A stretch of DNA of 64,000 bases from Ailurus styani (Eukaryota; Chordata; Mammalia; Carnivora; Ailuridae). A program made the position numbers and the translations under genes. Where the stretch lies: positions 620,001-684,000 of the forward strand of contig LNAC01000764.1 of the NCBI GenBank assembly GCA_002007465.1, written 5' to 3'. Below are positions 36,785-48,422 of the stretch, one piece after another (position 1 is the first letter of the stretch; every line of letters begins with the position of its first letter). Under the pieces are notes generated by a model that worked only from the letters and a program-made list of their open reading frames with translations, was not told the DNA's origin and ran no database searches.

Positions 36785-37921
36785 TCTATGTGGCCAAATA
36801 CAATGGACTCTTCACTCTCTTCTTCTATTGGATTTCCCTACACCGGAATTCTGCAGGATATACTTGGCTCCTTCATTTATGCAACATTTTTCTCTCTTGA
36901 ATTTCATAAAGTTCCATACTTTTCTTACCACCTCCCAGGCTGCCTTCATTTGATCATCTTACTATCCTGTTTTCAAAATGCTATATGTTCTCTTTACTAT
37001 GCATATTATTTCCCAACATGACCATATCCAGGCACATGGCTTTACATTTCACATGATGATTTCAAAAATATAGATACAAAAAAATACTTAGGCCTTAAAA
37101 TTTTTCATTATTGTGCTGAAAAAAATAAAAAATATTGATCCAATGTAAGAAAAAATAAGCTACTAATTTTTATCACTGGCTTGACTATTGCTCTAATTTT
37201 CAAACTGAATATTCAACTGTCTGTTCAGTATCTATTTTTTAATATCTTTTGGTGCCTCAAACAGCCTACGGGCCTAAAATGGGATTCACTTTTCTTCCAC
37301 TCTTTCAAGTGTTCATTCCTCTCTTTGTTTTCACCAGACCCATAATGACATCAACATCCATCCATTACTTAATCCAATCCATGGGAAGTGTTCTTACTTC
37401 TTCTCTCCACCTGCCTCCCCTACCAAGCCTTGTACTTAATTTATCAGCTAGTACTCCAGGGTCCTCTTCAGGACCCTTCTTGAATCATCATCAACATCAT
37501 CATCATCTTCCTTCATCACCACCACCACCACCAGCTCTCACCTAGATTCTGGCTTTCTTCTCCTATTCTACTCTCACCCCTAGAATGCATTCTCCGCAGT
37601 CACCAGAGTGACACTTAAAACCATAAATTGGCTTAAATCTCTCCCACATTTGAAACATTCTATGATTTCCCATTTTTATTCCCAAACTGCTTACTGTGCC
37701 CTATACTTAGTCCTTCATGGTCTGGCCTCTCCTACCTACTAACTCATTCTCTTCTCACTGTGTGTTACCTACAAGGGCCTCTATGGTAGTAACTTAAAAA
37801 TGCCAAGTTCCTTCCTACTTAAGGGATGTTGTCCTTGCAGTTACTTCTGCTTAGAATGCCTTTCACAGAGCCACCTCCTCCCTTTTCATCCTCCAGTTCT
37901 CATCTCAGATAGTATCTCTTC
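36785..37921 (+). mobile_element. L2 LINE, sense, left part
   Basis: The upstream part (about 36785-37530) is weakly L2-like. From about 37530 the match is clear: 'ctcacctagattctggcttt', 'cagtcaccagagtgacactt', 'tagtccttcatggtctggcc', 'cttagaatgcctttcacaga' and 'catctcagatagtatctctt'. It is interrupted by a young L1 and continues at about 39832. A CAT/CAC repeat lies at 37482-37533. ORFs over it (98 and 63 codons) are remnants or chance. Confidence 0.65.
37482..37533. repeat. (CAT)n/(CAC)n trinucleotide repeat
   Basis: A CAT array followed by seven or so CAC/CCA units. It gives a His/Pro-rich peptide in one frame, regarded as an artefact. Confidence 0.9.
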
Positions 37922-37936
37922 AAAAATATTTTTATG
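37922..37936. repeat. Target-site duplication, left copy (L1 at 37937)
   Basis: aaaaatatttttatg, 15 bp, is repeated exactly at 39817-39831. Confidence 0.93.
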
Positions 37937-38750
37937 GGATTATTCACCACGACCAAGTGGGATTTATTCCTGGGATGCAAGGTTGGTTTAACATTCACAA
38001 TCAATGTGATACAAGACATTAATAAAAAAAAAGAACAAGAACCATATGATCCTCTCAATAGATGCTGAAAAAGCATTTGACAAAGTACAGCACCCTTTCT
38101 TAATCAAAACTCTTCATAGTGTAGGCATAGAGGGTACATACCTCAATATCATCAAAGCCATCTACGAAAAACCCACAGCGAATATCATTCTCAATGGAGA
38201 AAAACTGAGAGCTTTTCCCCTAAAGTCAGGAACACGGCAAGGCTGTCCACTATCACCACTGCTATTCAACATAGTACTAGAAGTCCTAGCCTCAGCAATC
38301 AGACAACAAAAAGAAATAAAAGGCATCCAAATCGGCAAGGAAGAGGTCAAACTCTCACTCTTTGCAGATGATATGATACTTTATGTGGAAAACCCAAAGG
38401 ACTCCACTCCAAAACTGCTAGCACTCATACAGGAATTCAGTCAAGTGTCAGGATATAAAATCAATGCACAGAAATCAGTTGCATTTCTATATACCAACAA
38501 CAAAACAGAAGAAAGAGAAATTAAAGAGTCAATCCCATTTACAATTGCACCCAAAACCATAAGATACCTAGGAATAAACCTAACCAAAGAGGCAAAGAAT
38601 CTGTATTCAGAAAACTATAAAGTACTCATGAAAGAAATTGAGGAAGACACAAAGAAGTGGAAAAACATTCCATGCTCATGGATGGGTAGAATAAATATTG
38701 TGAAAATGTCTATGCTACCTAGAGCAATCTACACATTTAATGCAATCCCC
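37937..38750 (+). pseudogene. L1 ORF2 fragment (reverse transcriptase domain)
   Basis: This is part of the LINE-1 ORF2 protein, which normally has endonuclease, reverse transcriptase and cysteine-rich regions in about 1275 residues. Only a middle piece is present; the endonuclease is lost by 5' truncation. From the ATG at 38046 the frame is open to the gap (about 235 codons). Residues 4-12 (SIDAEKAFD) hold an RT motif-A-type aspartate, 62-71 ([10 protein letters not shown]) match motif B, and 106-109 (FADD) are the catalytic motif C. Upstream of 38046 the frame is broken twice. About five bases are missing near 37997-38003, and one extra A sits in the run at 38024-38032 compared with the expected reading. 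The piece cannot make a working protein. Catalytic residues that remain are intact, which fits a young element. Confidence 0.92.
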
Positions 38751-39655
38751 NNNNNNNNNNNNNNNNNNNNNNNNNNNNNNNNNNNNNNNNNNNNNNNNNN
38801 NNNNNNNNNNNNNNNNNNNNNNNNNNNNNNNNNNNNNNNNNNNNNNNNNNNNNNNNNNNNNNNNNNNNNNNNNNNNNNNNNNNNNNNNNNNNNNNNNNNN
38901 NNNNNNNNNNNNNNNNNNNNNNNNNNNNNNNNNNNNNNNNNNNNNNNNNNNNNNNNNNNNNNNNNNNNNNNNNNNNNNNNNNNNNNNNNNNNNNNNNNNN
39001 NNNNNNNNNNNNNNNNNNNNNNNNNNNNNNNNNNNNNNNNNNNNNNNNNNNNNNNNNNNNNNNNNNNNNNNNNNNNNNNNNNNNNNNNNNNNNNNNNNNN
39101 NNNNNNNNNNNNNNNNNNNNNNNNNNNNNNNNNNNNNNNNNNNNNNNNNNNNNNNNNNNNNNNNNNNNNNNNNNNNNNNNNNNNNNNNNNNNNNNNNNNN
39201 NNNNNNNNNNNNNNNNNNNNNNNNNNNNNNNNNNNNNNNNNNNNNNNNNNNNNNNNNNNNNNNNNNNNNNNNNNNNNNNNNNNNNNNNNNNNNNNNNNNN
39301 NNNNNNNNNNNNNNNNNNNNNNNNNNNNNNNNNNNNNNNNNNNNNNNNNNNNNNNNNNNNNNNNNNNNNNNNNNNNNNNNNNNNNNNNNNNNNNNNNNNN
39401 NNNNNNNNNNNNNNNNNNNNNNNNNNNNNNNNNNNNNNNNNNNNNNNNNNNNNNNNNNNNNNNNNNNNNNNNNNNNNNNNNNNNNNNNNNNNNNNNNNNN
39501 NNNNNNNNNNNNNNNNNNNNNNNNNNNNNNNNNNNNNNNNNNNNNNNNNNNNNNNNNNNNNNNNNNNNNNNNNNNNNNNNNNNNNNNNNNNNNNNNNNNN
39601 NNNNNNNNNNNNNNNNNNNNNNNNNNNNNNNNNNNNNNNNNNNNNNNNNNNNNNN
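38751..39655. other. Assembly gap (905 N)
   Basis: A run of 905 N inside the L1. Two ORFs drawn through it are meaningless. From general L1 architecture the missing part (rest of ORF2 plus start of the 3' UTR) would be expected to exceed 905 bases, so the stated gap size may be an underestimate unless the copy has an internal deletion. Confidence 0.98.
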
Positions 39656-39831
39656 AAAACAAACTGAGGGTTACTGGGGGGTGGGAGGGTAGGGATAGGG
39701 TGGATGGGTTATGGACATTGGGGAGGGTTTGTGCTTTGGTGAATGCTGTGAAAGATGTAAGCCTGATGATTCACAGACCTGTACCCCTTGGGCAAAGAAT
39801 AAAAATAAAATTAAAAAAAAATATTTTTATG

Positions 39832-40046
39832 ACTATGCACATAAATGCACTTTCAAAAACAACCCAGTATTTTTTTCCTTTATAGCATTTTTCACATCAT
39901 ATCTATATTCACTAGCTCATTATATTTCTTCTTGTCTCCATTATAATACGTGCTCCCTGCATGCCTGAACCTTGTGGGTCCTATTCATTCTGATTCCTCA
40001 GTCTTTGGCACTTATGAGACCCCAGTAAATATTTGTAAAGTGAATT
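39832..40046 (+). mobile_element. L2 LINE, right part after L1 insertion
   Basis: Continues the L2 interrupted at 37936: 'tagcatttttcacatcatat', 'ttatatttcttcttgtctcc', 'cagtctttggcacttatgag' and 'taaatatttgtaaagtgaat' correspond to the L2 3' end. It confirms nesting of L1 within L2. Confidence 0.65.
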
Positions 40047-40049
40047 TAA

Positions 40050-40785
40050 AAATTCCACAAACATATTTTCAACATTAAAAAGAATTTATAAAACCTAACA
40101 TAAACTTGTATTTAACAAAATACAAATAGGTACATATTTAACCAAAATTTGCCTTCTACATGTTCTTTTAGAGGTTATATTGTCTTCTGATTATTTTGTT
40201 TGAAAGGAAATAAACTAGGAAATTTCTCGTATTTTAGATTTCTTAGATGTATTTAGCATTTAATAAATGTTTAGGTTCATATAAAATTTCCTAATGGTAA
40301 TGGTCATCTTTCCAACACAAACTGCAGAAATATGACAGGATCATATTTATTTCCATTTGAGTAAATGAAAAAATATTTCCCACATTTAAGTATCTTTCAT
40401 TGATAACAACAGAATTATGTCAATATATGCCTTTTGGGAATGTTAAAGGAATAACACAAGTCCTCTACTGAGAAGGTATTTTTGAATGCTGGTGTACTAA
40501 TTAGAGGAAGTCATATTATCTATTCTTCTCAAGGGATTTTTTTAATAGTCAAAGGAATTTTAAAACCCAAAATTTGAGTATACGACTACAAATGTCTACT
40601 TGCAACCTTAATGTAAACCTGAGTCTTTTCAAGAGTGAACATAGCGTATTAAAGTAAACCAAAGGAACCAGTGGGGTCTCAAATCCTTTGGGAGCAGATT
40701 TGAACACAAATCAAGGTATGCTGCCACTCTGTTAATGCAGACCTATTCTAGGCAGTAAGCTCTTGTCTCAAACCCCAGTGCTATC
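40050..40785. other. Unique AT-rich noncoding DNA
   Basis: No gene or repeat family recognised. Confidence 0.5.
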
Positions 40786-40794
40786 CTTCTATTT

Positions 40795-41370
40795 CCTTGC
40801 TCTGTGTTGCTGGAGCTGGGACTGTGACGCTCCATAGCTTATCGGCTGGCTTCCTGTTAGGTTCTATCAACAGGAGCAGTTGAAGGAAATTGGCAGGTAA
40901 AGGAAGGGGAGAAAATACCAGCTCTTTCCATCTTCACGTGTCATGACTGTCAGTGGTTCCCCTGCTATAACTCTTCGCCCTAGCAGCAGCAGTAGTTGGC
41001 CTCAGCTTCTATTTTCTGGTTTCTGGTACTCCCAGGATAAGTTCTTTTGCACCCCTCAGAGGTAACAGCTTGAGGAAGACAGCTCTACAGAAACCCTCCT
41101 CCAGCCAGTCCGATATCAGCACCAGCTGGGGAACACCTCTCCTCAGAGGCAGAGGCCTAAGTTTTATGGGGGTACTTTCTTTGAGCTCCTAGCATCTGAG
41201 AAACCTAACCTCTTTCATGTGTTCCCCTGTTCACAGGATTGCTGTTAGCTAGTGATTCTCTTTTTGCCTTTATAGCCCTCTGATAGCTGTACAATCAATT
41301 CACCATGTTACATTTTCTCAACTGAAATAACTACTAGGAAGGCTCACATCCTGACTAGACCCTAGATGAC
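40795..41370 (+). repeat. Ancient mammalian interspersed repeat, LTR-like, unnamed
   Basis: 'tggcttcctgttaggttcta', 'cagttgaaggaaattggcag', 'gcagcagcagtagttggcct', 'cacccctcagaggtaacagc' and 'acatcctgactagacc' follow the order of a repeat I associate with many mammalian loci, but I cannot name the family. It is noncoding. Confidence 0.4.
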
Positions 41371-41490
41371 TCAAAGCAACACAAGAAGGGTGGCCTGTGG
41401 TGAACCGAAAGGAGGAATGAACCAAAAAATATCCTATAGAGAATAAAATGAAGTATCAGTATATTTTATGAATAAGTTGGAGGTGTTTGG

Positions 41491-41522
<32 letters not shown>

Positions 41523-41549
41523 TTTGGCATATATATATATGTATATATT
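41491..41549. repeat. (TA)n repeat
   Basis: Two tandem TA-rich blocks, each led by a 'tttgg' word and broken by 'tatgtata', which suggests duplication of a larger unit. Confidence 0.9.
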
Positions 41550-41574
41550 AGGTATCTCATAAATTATATCAACA

Positions 41575-41965
41575 AAATGTAAACTTCTTTGAGGACAAAG
41601 GCTGGGTCTTACACTAGCACAATGCTGAGAACTATTATTCTGTCCCTACACTTTCATTGAGTATTGTACACGTTACATAAAATGTTTAATTTTCAATCCA
41701 CACTATAAACTAATGAAGTAGGTATTATTCCCATTTTAAACACATGCACATACACATGTAAAAAGAAGCCGCACATCACACAGCTAATAAATGACTAAGC
41801 AAAAATTTCAAACAATGTCTTTAGAACTAGTGCCCTCATTCTCCATAAGACCAGACTGCTTTCACTCATTTAGCATCATATTCTTTGCCCACAAACAAGA
41901 TAGAATCCTGTACAAAATAGATGTTCAATAAATGTTTGTGGATTAGATGAATGAACATTTTTTTC
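41575..41965 (+). repeat. L2 3' end with embedded antisense MIR
   Basis: 'aaacttctttgaggacaaag' and 'gctgggtcttacac' (L2) are followed at about 41655-41860 by antisense MIR words ('taggtattattcccatttta', 'cacacagctaataaatgact'). The L2 end then returns ('tagatgttcaataaatgttt', 'gatgaatgaac'). The nesting order is inferred from the interleaving. Confidence 0.5.
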
Positions 41966-41969
41966 ACAA

Positions 41970-44900
41970 TTAAAATAACTTTGATTTGGTATCTTCATGA
42001 TGCTGGTATTCATAAATAAACCTGATTAACATTTCTGTTTCAAAGGTAACATAGCATTGTGGCTACAATTCAGTGATCACACCAATCTAATAAATAAGGG
42101 GCCCAGCTGACTAGGACAACAATGAGTAGGAAAAAGAAACCGAATCAACTTAGTAAATGGAATTTCCAATATAGTAATAAATCTAAGATGTTAATCTAAC
42201 TAGAAGATGGGAATACTGGTGTTCCAGGTGACCCAGGTTCTCCTTGCATGCTGGGTAATCAAAGTGTATTGAGGTGCAGGTGCTTTGCCCTAATGACTCC
42301 ACGGAGCTGTGATAGTAGTTCAGAAAATCTTCTTTATGTGTCTGATTCTTCTTTTGATAGAAAAGCTTCACTTCTGAATGAGAGGGTTTTGGCATATCAC
42401 CAAATGATCACTCACACCCAGATAAACAACTTTAATTTTTGAAGGTTATTCCTAACCAGTATTCAGCCCAAAATAATGAGCACAATTAAAGTCTTAAGAA
42501 CAGAAATAATCTGACACTGGCACTGGAGTGTAGGGGTAACATTTATTATGATCAAGTAGGAAAAATAAATGTATATAGGAGATAAATAACATGTTCTGCA
42601 TTAAAGTATGAGGGTGTATCTACAATTAATATAGAGCAATTCTGTGCTAATTCAATAGTCTTATATCCACAATTAATACAAAACAGTTCAGTGCTAACCT
42701 AATATTCTCCTGTATTATATGCAGAGGGAGATAGTGAGTGCCATTCTATAATGAGAAATTCCCCAATTAGATCCTGAAGTATATGACACACGATATGATA
42801 CAAGCTTTATGATGCATTTGCCTTGGGGAAAAAACCCTCAAGTTATAAAGTAGAAATATTAATTCTAAACATTATTTAAATGTAGGATAAAGAAATATTC
42901 TTAATGTTGGGGAGGCTAAGGGTTTTTTCTTGGGAATATCAAAAGATTCTGCAAAAATTTTAATGATACCAACAGAGTACCATAAATTGATTACCATTAA
43001 GTTTTCAGCATTACATTTTATTTTGAAATATTTAACAACTAAAAGATAAATATAAATGCATGTATATATGAACAAAATATGAATTCATTTATATTTATAC
43101 ATCATATGCTTTTGGAAGGGCTTTGATTATAATATACCAATTTTAGTTTATAGTCATATATATAAATAATATATAGTATACTGAGTTTATGAGCGCTAAA
43201 GAGGGTTTGGTGGCATCTGAGGGGATGGTGGAAATAGGTGATGATTTTCAAAAGTCTTTGATTCATGTCGCAGCTCATCATTTCAGAATATTCAAAGATT
43301 TACAGTCATTTTGTCAATTACTTCATGTTCCACATAAAGAATCCAAGGCACAGAGAGAGATTATATATTGAGGCAAGACTATAGCAAAACTAGGGACAAC
43401 AAACAGTTCCCCTGATTTCAATATTTGTGTTTGTATCCCCGTATTCAATTCTGGGTCTTAGGTTTGCTCAACTAGAAAACTGAAATAATGACTCCTCTGT
43501 AAATTTCACATCTTTTATAAGGCTCCAAAGATGATGTGCTCATGAAAGCACTTCCCAAGCCATGAAGCAGTCTAGAGACATAGAGATTGTTGAAGCACAG
43601 ATGTCATGCATTTTAGTCTTGGAGTACATACCCAGGCTCAAAATTTAAGCCCAAATATTTGCATGCATAATTCAATGTACTGTATTTAAAGAGAAATACC
43701 TTCTCTCATTTATTAAATTGACTTATTTGTACAATGTAGAACTAATTAGGTTTTAGCATACTCTGGGCAAAAGAAAAAAATGCATTATAAAACATATCTG
43801 AAGTTTTACAGAGATTATTTTCCAAAAGGAAAAACACTGTCTGCACAGACATGGTTAATGCCTTGCCTCATAGCCCCTTGGATCAGCGAGAAAACCCGCA
43901 GCTGAGCACACTTCCTGGTTGCTGACAATTTCCCACCTCCAAAACCTAGGTCTCTCTTCTCCGCCCTTCTTGGGCACTCCCAGAGCTCACAGGGAAGTGC
44001 AACCTGGAAGTCCAATGAAGAAAGGGACAGAGGAAACCACACCCCTGCCTGGACGCAACTCTTAACCTGTGTGGAGGGGCAGGGAGTGGGGGTGGTGGAA
44101 GCATTATTTTGAGTATCTGTATCTAAACTTCACTTGCAAATTCATTCTGGAAAATGAACTGATCTCTGCAAAACTCTGAGGGGTAATTAGTTAATTGTGG
44201 CTGCTTTAAATTTGGGTCTTCAGGGTCTATTTTTAATTATGTGAGCAAGGTAAAGCGATGAATAACTGGCAAATATATAAACACATGCAAAACTGACTAT
44301 TACAATTTTGTCTGGCCTACACTACCCACAAAAATTTAATGAATCCCTTAAGTGCTACAATGCAACCTGTCTCTGCCTTGGTAAAGGTCATTTGACCAGT
44401 CCAACTGAGTGAAGTGGTGTTACTTTCTCAAACAGAAGTTGTGCCTCATAAGGCCAGCATGGTTATAATCTCTTTAATGAGAGTACCTCTAAAATGTTAC
44501 ATATGATCCTTCTCAGCAACTCCTTCCAACTTACATCTACTCTGAAAACATACTACCCATACGTCTTGGAATGGCCTTCGGCCCAAAGCAATAAAATCTG
44601 ACAAGAGTGGAGAAAAGTTTGTTTTTTATGAACCAAATTATCACGGGATATTTATTGAACACAATGAAAGCTATAGCATATTTGCAGTCTTGAAAATCAG
44701 TAAAATATTTTTACGTGCAGTTTTTATTTCTACACAAATTAGTGTACATGTAAAATATGTACTTAAAGAGAAAAATAGTTGCCTAATAAAGGAGAAAATG
44801 CTGGCTTTTTAAATTTACATATTTGACATGCTGCTTAGGTTTGTTTAAATATATGTGAAAGTGGATAAAGGCACATTTAGCATCCTTAGTGATCACTTAA

Positions 44901-45520
44901 ATATTCTATTTTCTTCTAATAAAAAATGCAGTCTAAATTTCATTTTTAAATTTTTTCTTTTTTATTTCAAAATCACTTTTTTTCTTTTCCAATTTTGAGT
45001 ACTTTAATTTTTATATCTCACCATCTTATTTATGCAATGTCAGAAAGGCAAATACAGCTATATTTCTAATGGAAATGAGGTTGGATGTTTTATAACTTTG
45101 CATTAGGATTTGCAATGCATGATTAATCTTCAAGATAAAGTGATATTCTTCCAGAGGTCATATGTTTGGTCTTTTGGAGGGGAGGGTGCTGTTCTGGATT
45201 CAAGGAGAGGCTGCAAAATGATATGATTTATTTCTCTTTTAGCCCTGAGAACACCTGTATTTAATCAGTGTAAATTATGCTTTTATTACAATTTAGGCAT
45301 ATCATTGACACATGGCAAAATTTAATTGCACTTAATTTTTTCTTTCTTTTTTTTTCCTGAGTAATTATGTAAGAGTCTTTAATGGCATATAGTTTTTGAT
45401 ACAAACCTCAATTTTTAATGGATGAATTGAAACAGTTTGTCCAGATTTTAAAACAGCAGCACCTTTAATTAAAAAAATGAAATAGCAGGGATACATTAAA
45501 AAACACTAATTTGATTTTTT
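41970..45520. other. Unique AT-rich noncoding DNA
   Basis: No gene and no clear repeat. A moderately GC-richer patch at about 43840-44060 holds a 75-codon minus-strand ORF without signature. 44160-44500 contains clustered 'taattagttaattg'-type homeodomain cores and may include a conserved element, which is untested. Confidence 0.45.
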
Positions 45521-45529
45521 AATACAGAA

Positions 45530-45855
45530 AATATAAGAAAATGAAAATGGCCCACTATCTCACCACTCAGAGAAACCCTACTAATACATTTTTTTAAATC
45601 AAACAGTACTTAAAAGTATATAATCAGAACCCTCTCTTTCCTAACGGTCCTTCTTTATAAAGAAAACCACTATTAAAGACACTTTTAAGTACTTATCCTC
45701 AGGTGTCGCAGCCAGTTACCCTAATGTGTTTATCCATCCATCCATCTATCCATGTATCTACCCATCCTCTAAAGGAAGAAATACATCTAAATACTATACA
45801 ATCTAGCCCATTCCTTGGTGCTTAATATATCCCAGAACATTTTCCACATTGGTAC
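45530..45855 (-). repeat. Possible antisense L1M 3'-end relic
   Basis: 'aaaatataagaaaatgaaaa', 'tctcaccactcagagaaacc' and 'acattttccacattggtac' recall the antisense 3' ends of old L1 elements. Diverged; low certainty. An (ATCC)n patch lies at about 45729-45765. Confidence 0.35.
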
Positions 45856-45856
45856 A

Positions 45857-45930
45857 AATTTGCCTTATTTTTTTTTTAATTTGCCTTATTTTTTTATAGA
45901 TTGCATAGTATTTATAGATTGCATAGTATT
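45857..45930. repeat. Nested short tandem duplications
   Basis: 'aatttgccttatttttttt' occurs twice in a row (about 45857-45894). It is followed by an exact 18-bp tandem pair, tatagattgcatagtatt, at 45895-45912 and 45913-45930. Adjacent independent duplications suggest replication slippage. Confidence 0.85.
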
Positions 45931-45934
45931 TCAA

Positions 45935-47700
45935 TATGTAAAGAATATATACTTTTTGATTCTTAGATTTGACTGTCAGAGAATGGGCTACACCAAACTT
46001 AGTGAAAAGCCTTTCTAGATAAATATTTTATGGAGTGGAAAAGCCAAGTTAAAGAGATCTCATAAACTTGCTCTGTGGCTCCTGATCAACTACCTGCATT
46101 TATGTAGTGCATATGACTCTGCAGCATTTCTTTAGGAAATATTTAGAAAATGGTATTATCTGAAAAAGACCAGCCCCTAAATCCTTTCAAAGCACAATAA
46201 AGAGTAATAATTTTGTTCTCTCATAACCCATGCTCTAGAAAAGATTAGGGAGTCCCCCTTGAGGTTTTCGGAACAGGGCAATGTGGCCTCCTTGGCATGA
46301 AAAAATGGGATGTAGTGTTATGTCTACAGTACACACTCTGCAGACAGCATCAGTTACTACTTAAATCTCCTGGATACCGAGGAAGATAAGCAGAACAAGG
46401 ATTTTGTTTCAGGTGAGATCACAGAACAGATGATAGGGGCCAAGGCTCCTTGGCAAACCTTATCCTGCTTGTCCTGTCAGCCCACCTTTGCTTTGACTTC
46501 ATATTACATCTCTTCAAGTGAACTCACTGTCAACTTTGAACTTTCCCCAGGCAGGGAAAAAGGCTACATGCTCCTTAACAATGGCAAGTGTTCTTTTTTA
46601 TGATCTTGGAGGACAAGTCAGAATTTAGTACAAACATGTACTTTTATTTCACTCTTGCTAATATATTTAATGATTTCCTTTTAGAAAGGCTTTCAAAACT
46701 GATCATTTAAAATGTAAGAGGTAATTGAGAAAACATTCATGAAGGTGTTTCAAATTAATTATTGGAACGTAACAACTAACCATCTCTTTAACAGACATTT
46801 AATATGGAATCAAACGGTCTATCCCTTTGAGATAATATTGGATATGGCAGATCAAATATGGAGATCAATAAATATCTGATAGCTATGATTACCACTACGT
46901 GTGTAGCTGGGGAAAATATTAGAGCTAAATGACCCTTGTATGACTTAAAGTTGCAACCTCTACCTCCTTGAAAATTGCCTATAATCAATTGAACTCAATG
47001 ATAGCTGTCGTGAGGATCCTGCAGGTACATTACTCTTCCTATTTTAGCTATTGCTGGCCTTCATTTCCTCTTTTTTAATGCCTATTTTGGGATCTGAGAG
47101 GATAAAGAGAGTAGAATTAGAAACCTGACAGCCCAACATCCTACTTTACTGTTCTTACTGAAAAGTGAAATGGGAAATTCCAAATTTGAAATTCTAAAGA
47201 GTTAGGTGATCATTTCAACAAAAAGCTGTGGACATTCCCCTCTAACAAATGCTACAGATGCTGGTGCACTGAGCCTCCCACAAACCCCAGGATCTACTCG
47301 AGTTTTTGTCTTTAAAAGCACAAAGTTCAACCCCGGGCCTCCTGGTCTCCATTCCCATTAAAGTCCACTCAAATCTCTTTTTTCTTCCTCTAATAATGAA
47401 ACTCTTAGAGTTTAAAAGTGAATTCAACTCAACTTCTTTTGAAAGCTGAGAATGAACAAAGAGACAACTTCGGCCTGTAAAAAGAGAATAATAATACTTG
47501 CTTCCTTCCAGAGCAACCTCTCCCCAAGGGAAGAAATTGTCAAGGCTATTAAGAGGCGAGGATTGAAATCATGTTATTAAAGGGTTTGAACTTGTTCCTT
47601 AGAGTCCGGCACAAAGATGCAGTGCTTAGCATTCCAGATGCTGAAAAATGCAAGCTATCTCAAAAAGAAATTTCTGTCCTTCAGTTTCAAGCATCTTCCT
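45935..47700. other. Unique noncoding DNA
   Basis: No recognisable gene or repeat. ORFs of 60-67 codons have no signature. Confidence 0.45.
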
Positions 47701-47701
47701 T

Positions 47702-47704
<3 letters not shown>

Positions 47705-47752
<48 letters not shown>

Positions 47753-47756
47753 TGTC
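47705..47756. repeat. (TC)n(TG)n compound microsatellite
   Basis: About 15 TC units followed directly by about 11 TG units. Confidence 0.95.
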
Positions 47757-47935
47757 TGTCCTTTCTCTGACTGAGTGAACAAAACAGTATTGGCAAGAGA
47801 ACTGGGAATTCAGACTTTATGCATGTAAAGCATACTACTCTTCTGTAGTCCCACCTACACAAGCATCTAAACAGAAGCAATACTGTGTGTGTCTGTGTGT
47901 TCTGCCTGCCTAACATCCACTCTCCTTTCCTACAA

Positions 47936-47977
47936 AATAAAAAACAAAACAAAACAAAAACAAACAAACAAAAAATT
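47936..47977. repeat. (CAAAA)n/(CAAA)n low-complexity run
   Basis: A-rich pentamer and tetramer units with no gene around them. Confidence 0.8.
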
Positions 47978-48352
47978 GAGCAAGGAGCATAGATACTAAA
48001 ATCCATTTCCTATTCTACCTTTCAGATACAGGTGGCCAATGAGATTTCAGAGAAAGTAGTTGAGTGAGGTTTCCAGGAAAGCTCTTCAAAGGATGCTAAT
48101 GAACTCAGAGAGCATTATTTTTGATCTTCCCTCTCTTTTCCTTGTTCCCTCTTCCTGCCTGGAATACCGAAGTGATTGATGGAACTCCAGCAAGTTATCT
48201 AGGATTGCAAGACAATACTGAAGATGGAAAACTGACATTAACAGAGAAGGATTATAAAAGGAACCTGAGTTCCAAATGATTGTGGATCTCCCATATCACC
48301 CTTGGTCTGGCTCCTTCTCAGCTTTTATTTTTTTCCTTCTCCCTGAAAAAAA

Positions 48353-48422
48353 CACATTTTTTTAAAAGATTTTTATTTATTTATTTGACAGAGAGAGAAC
48401 ATGAGAAGGGGGAGTGGCATTG
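48353..48422 (-). mobile_element. 5'-truncated can-SINE (3' end only)
   Basis: Only the T run, 'aaaagatttttatttattta', 'tttgacagagagag' and about 30 bp of the body remain. A target-site duplication, cctgaaaaaaa, 11 bp, at 48342-48352 and 48423-48433, shows that this is an original truncated insertion and not a later deletion. Confidence 0.85.

Larger units (their letters stand above)
37937..39816 (+). mobile_element. Young 5'-truncated L1 with internal assembly gap
   Basis: The element begins inside ORF2 and ends in the carnivore L1 3' UTR and A-rich tail. A perfect 15-bp target-site duplication brackets it, so both sides of the gap belong to one insertion. The known parts are 37937-38750 and 39656-39816. 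Positions 38751-39655 are N. It sits inside an L2 element. Confidence 0.93.

Noticed and set aside
38715..39885. Long ORFs of 315-548 codons across the N run
   Set aside because: They are open only because N codons are not stops. Real sequence supports only the L1 ORF2 part before 38751.
43815..44042. GC-richer patch with a 75-codon minus-strand ORF, considered as an exon or CpG island
   Set aside because: CpG density is low and I see no convincing splice or start context or protein family.
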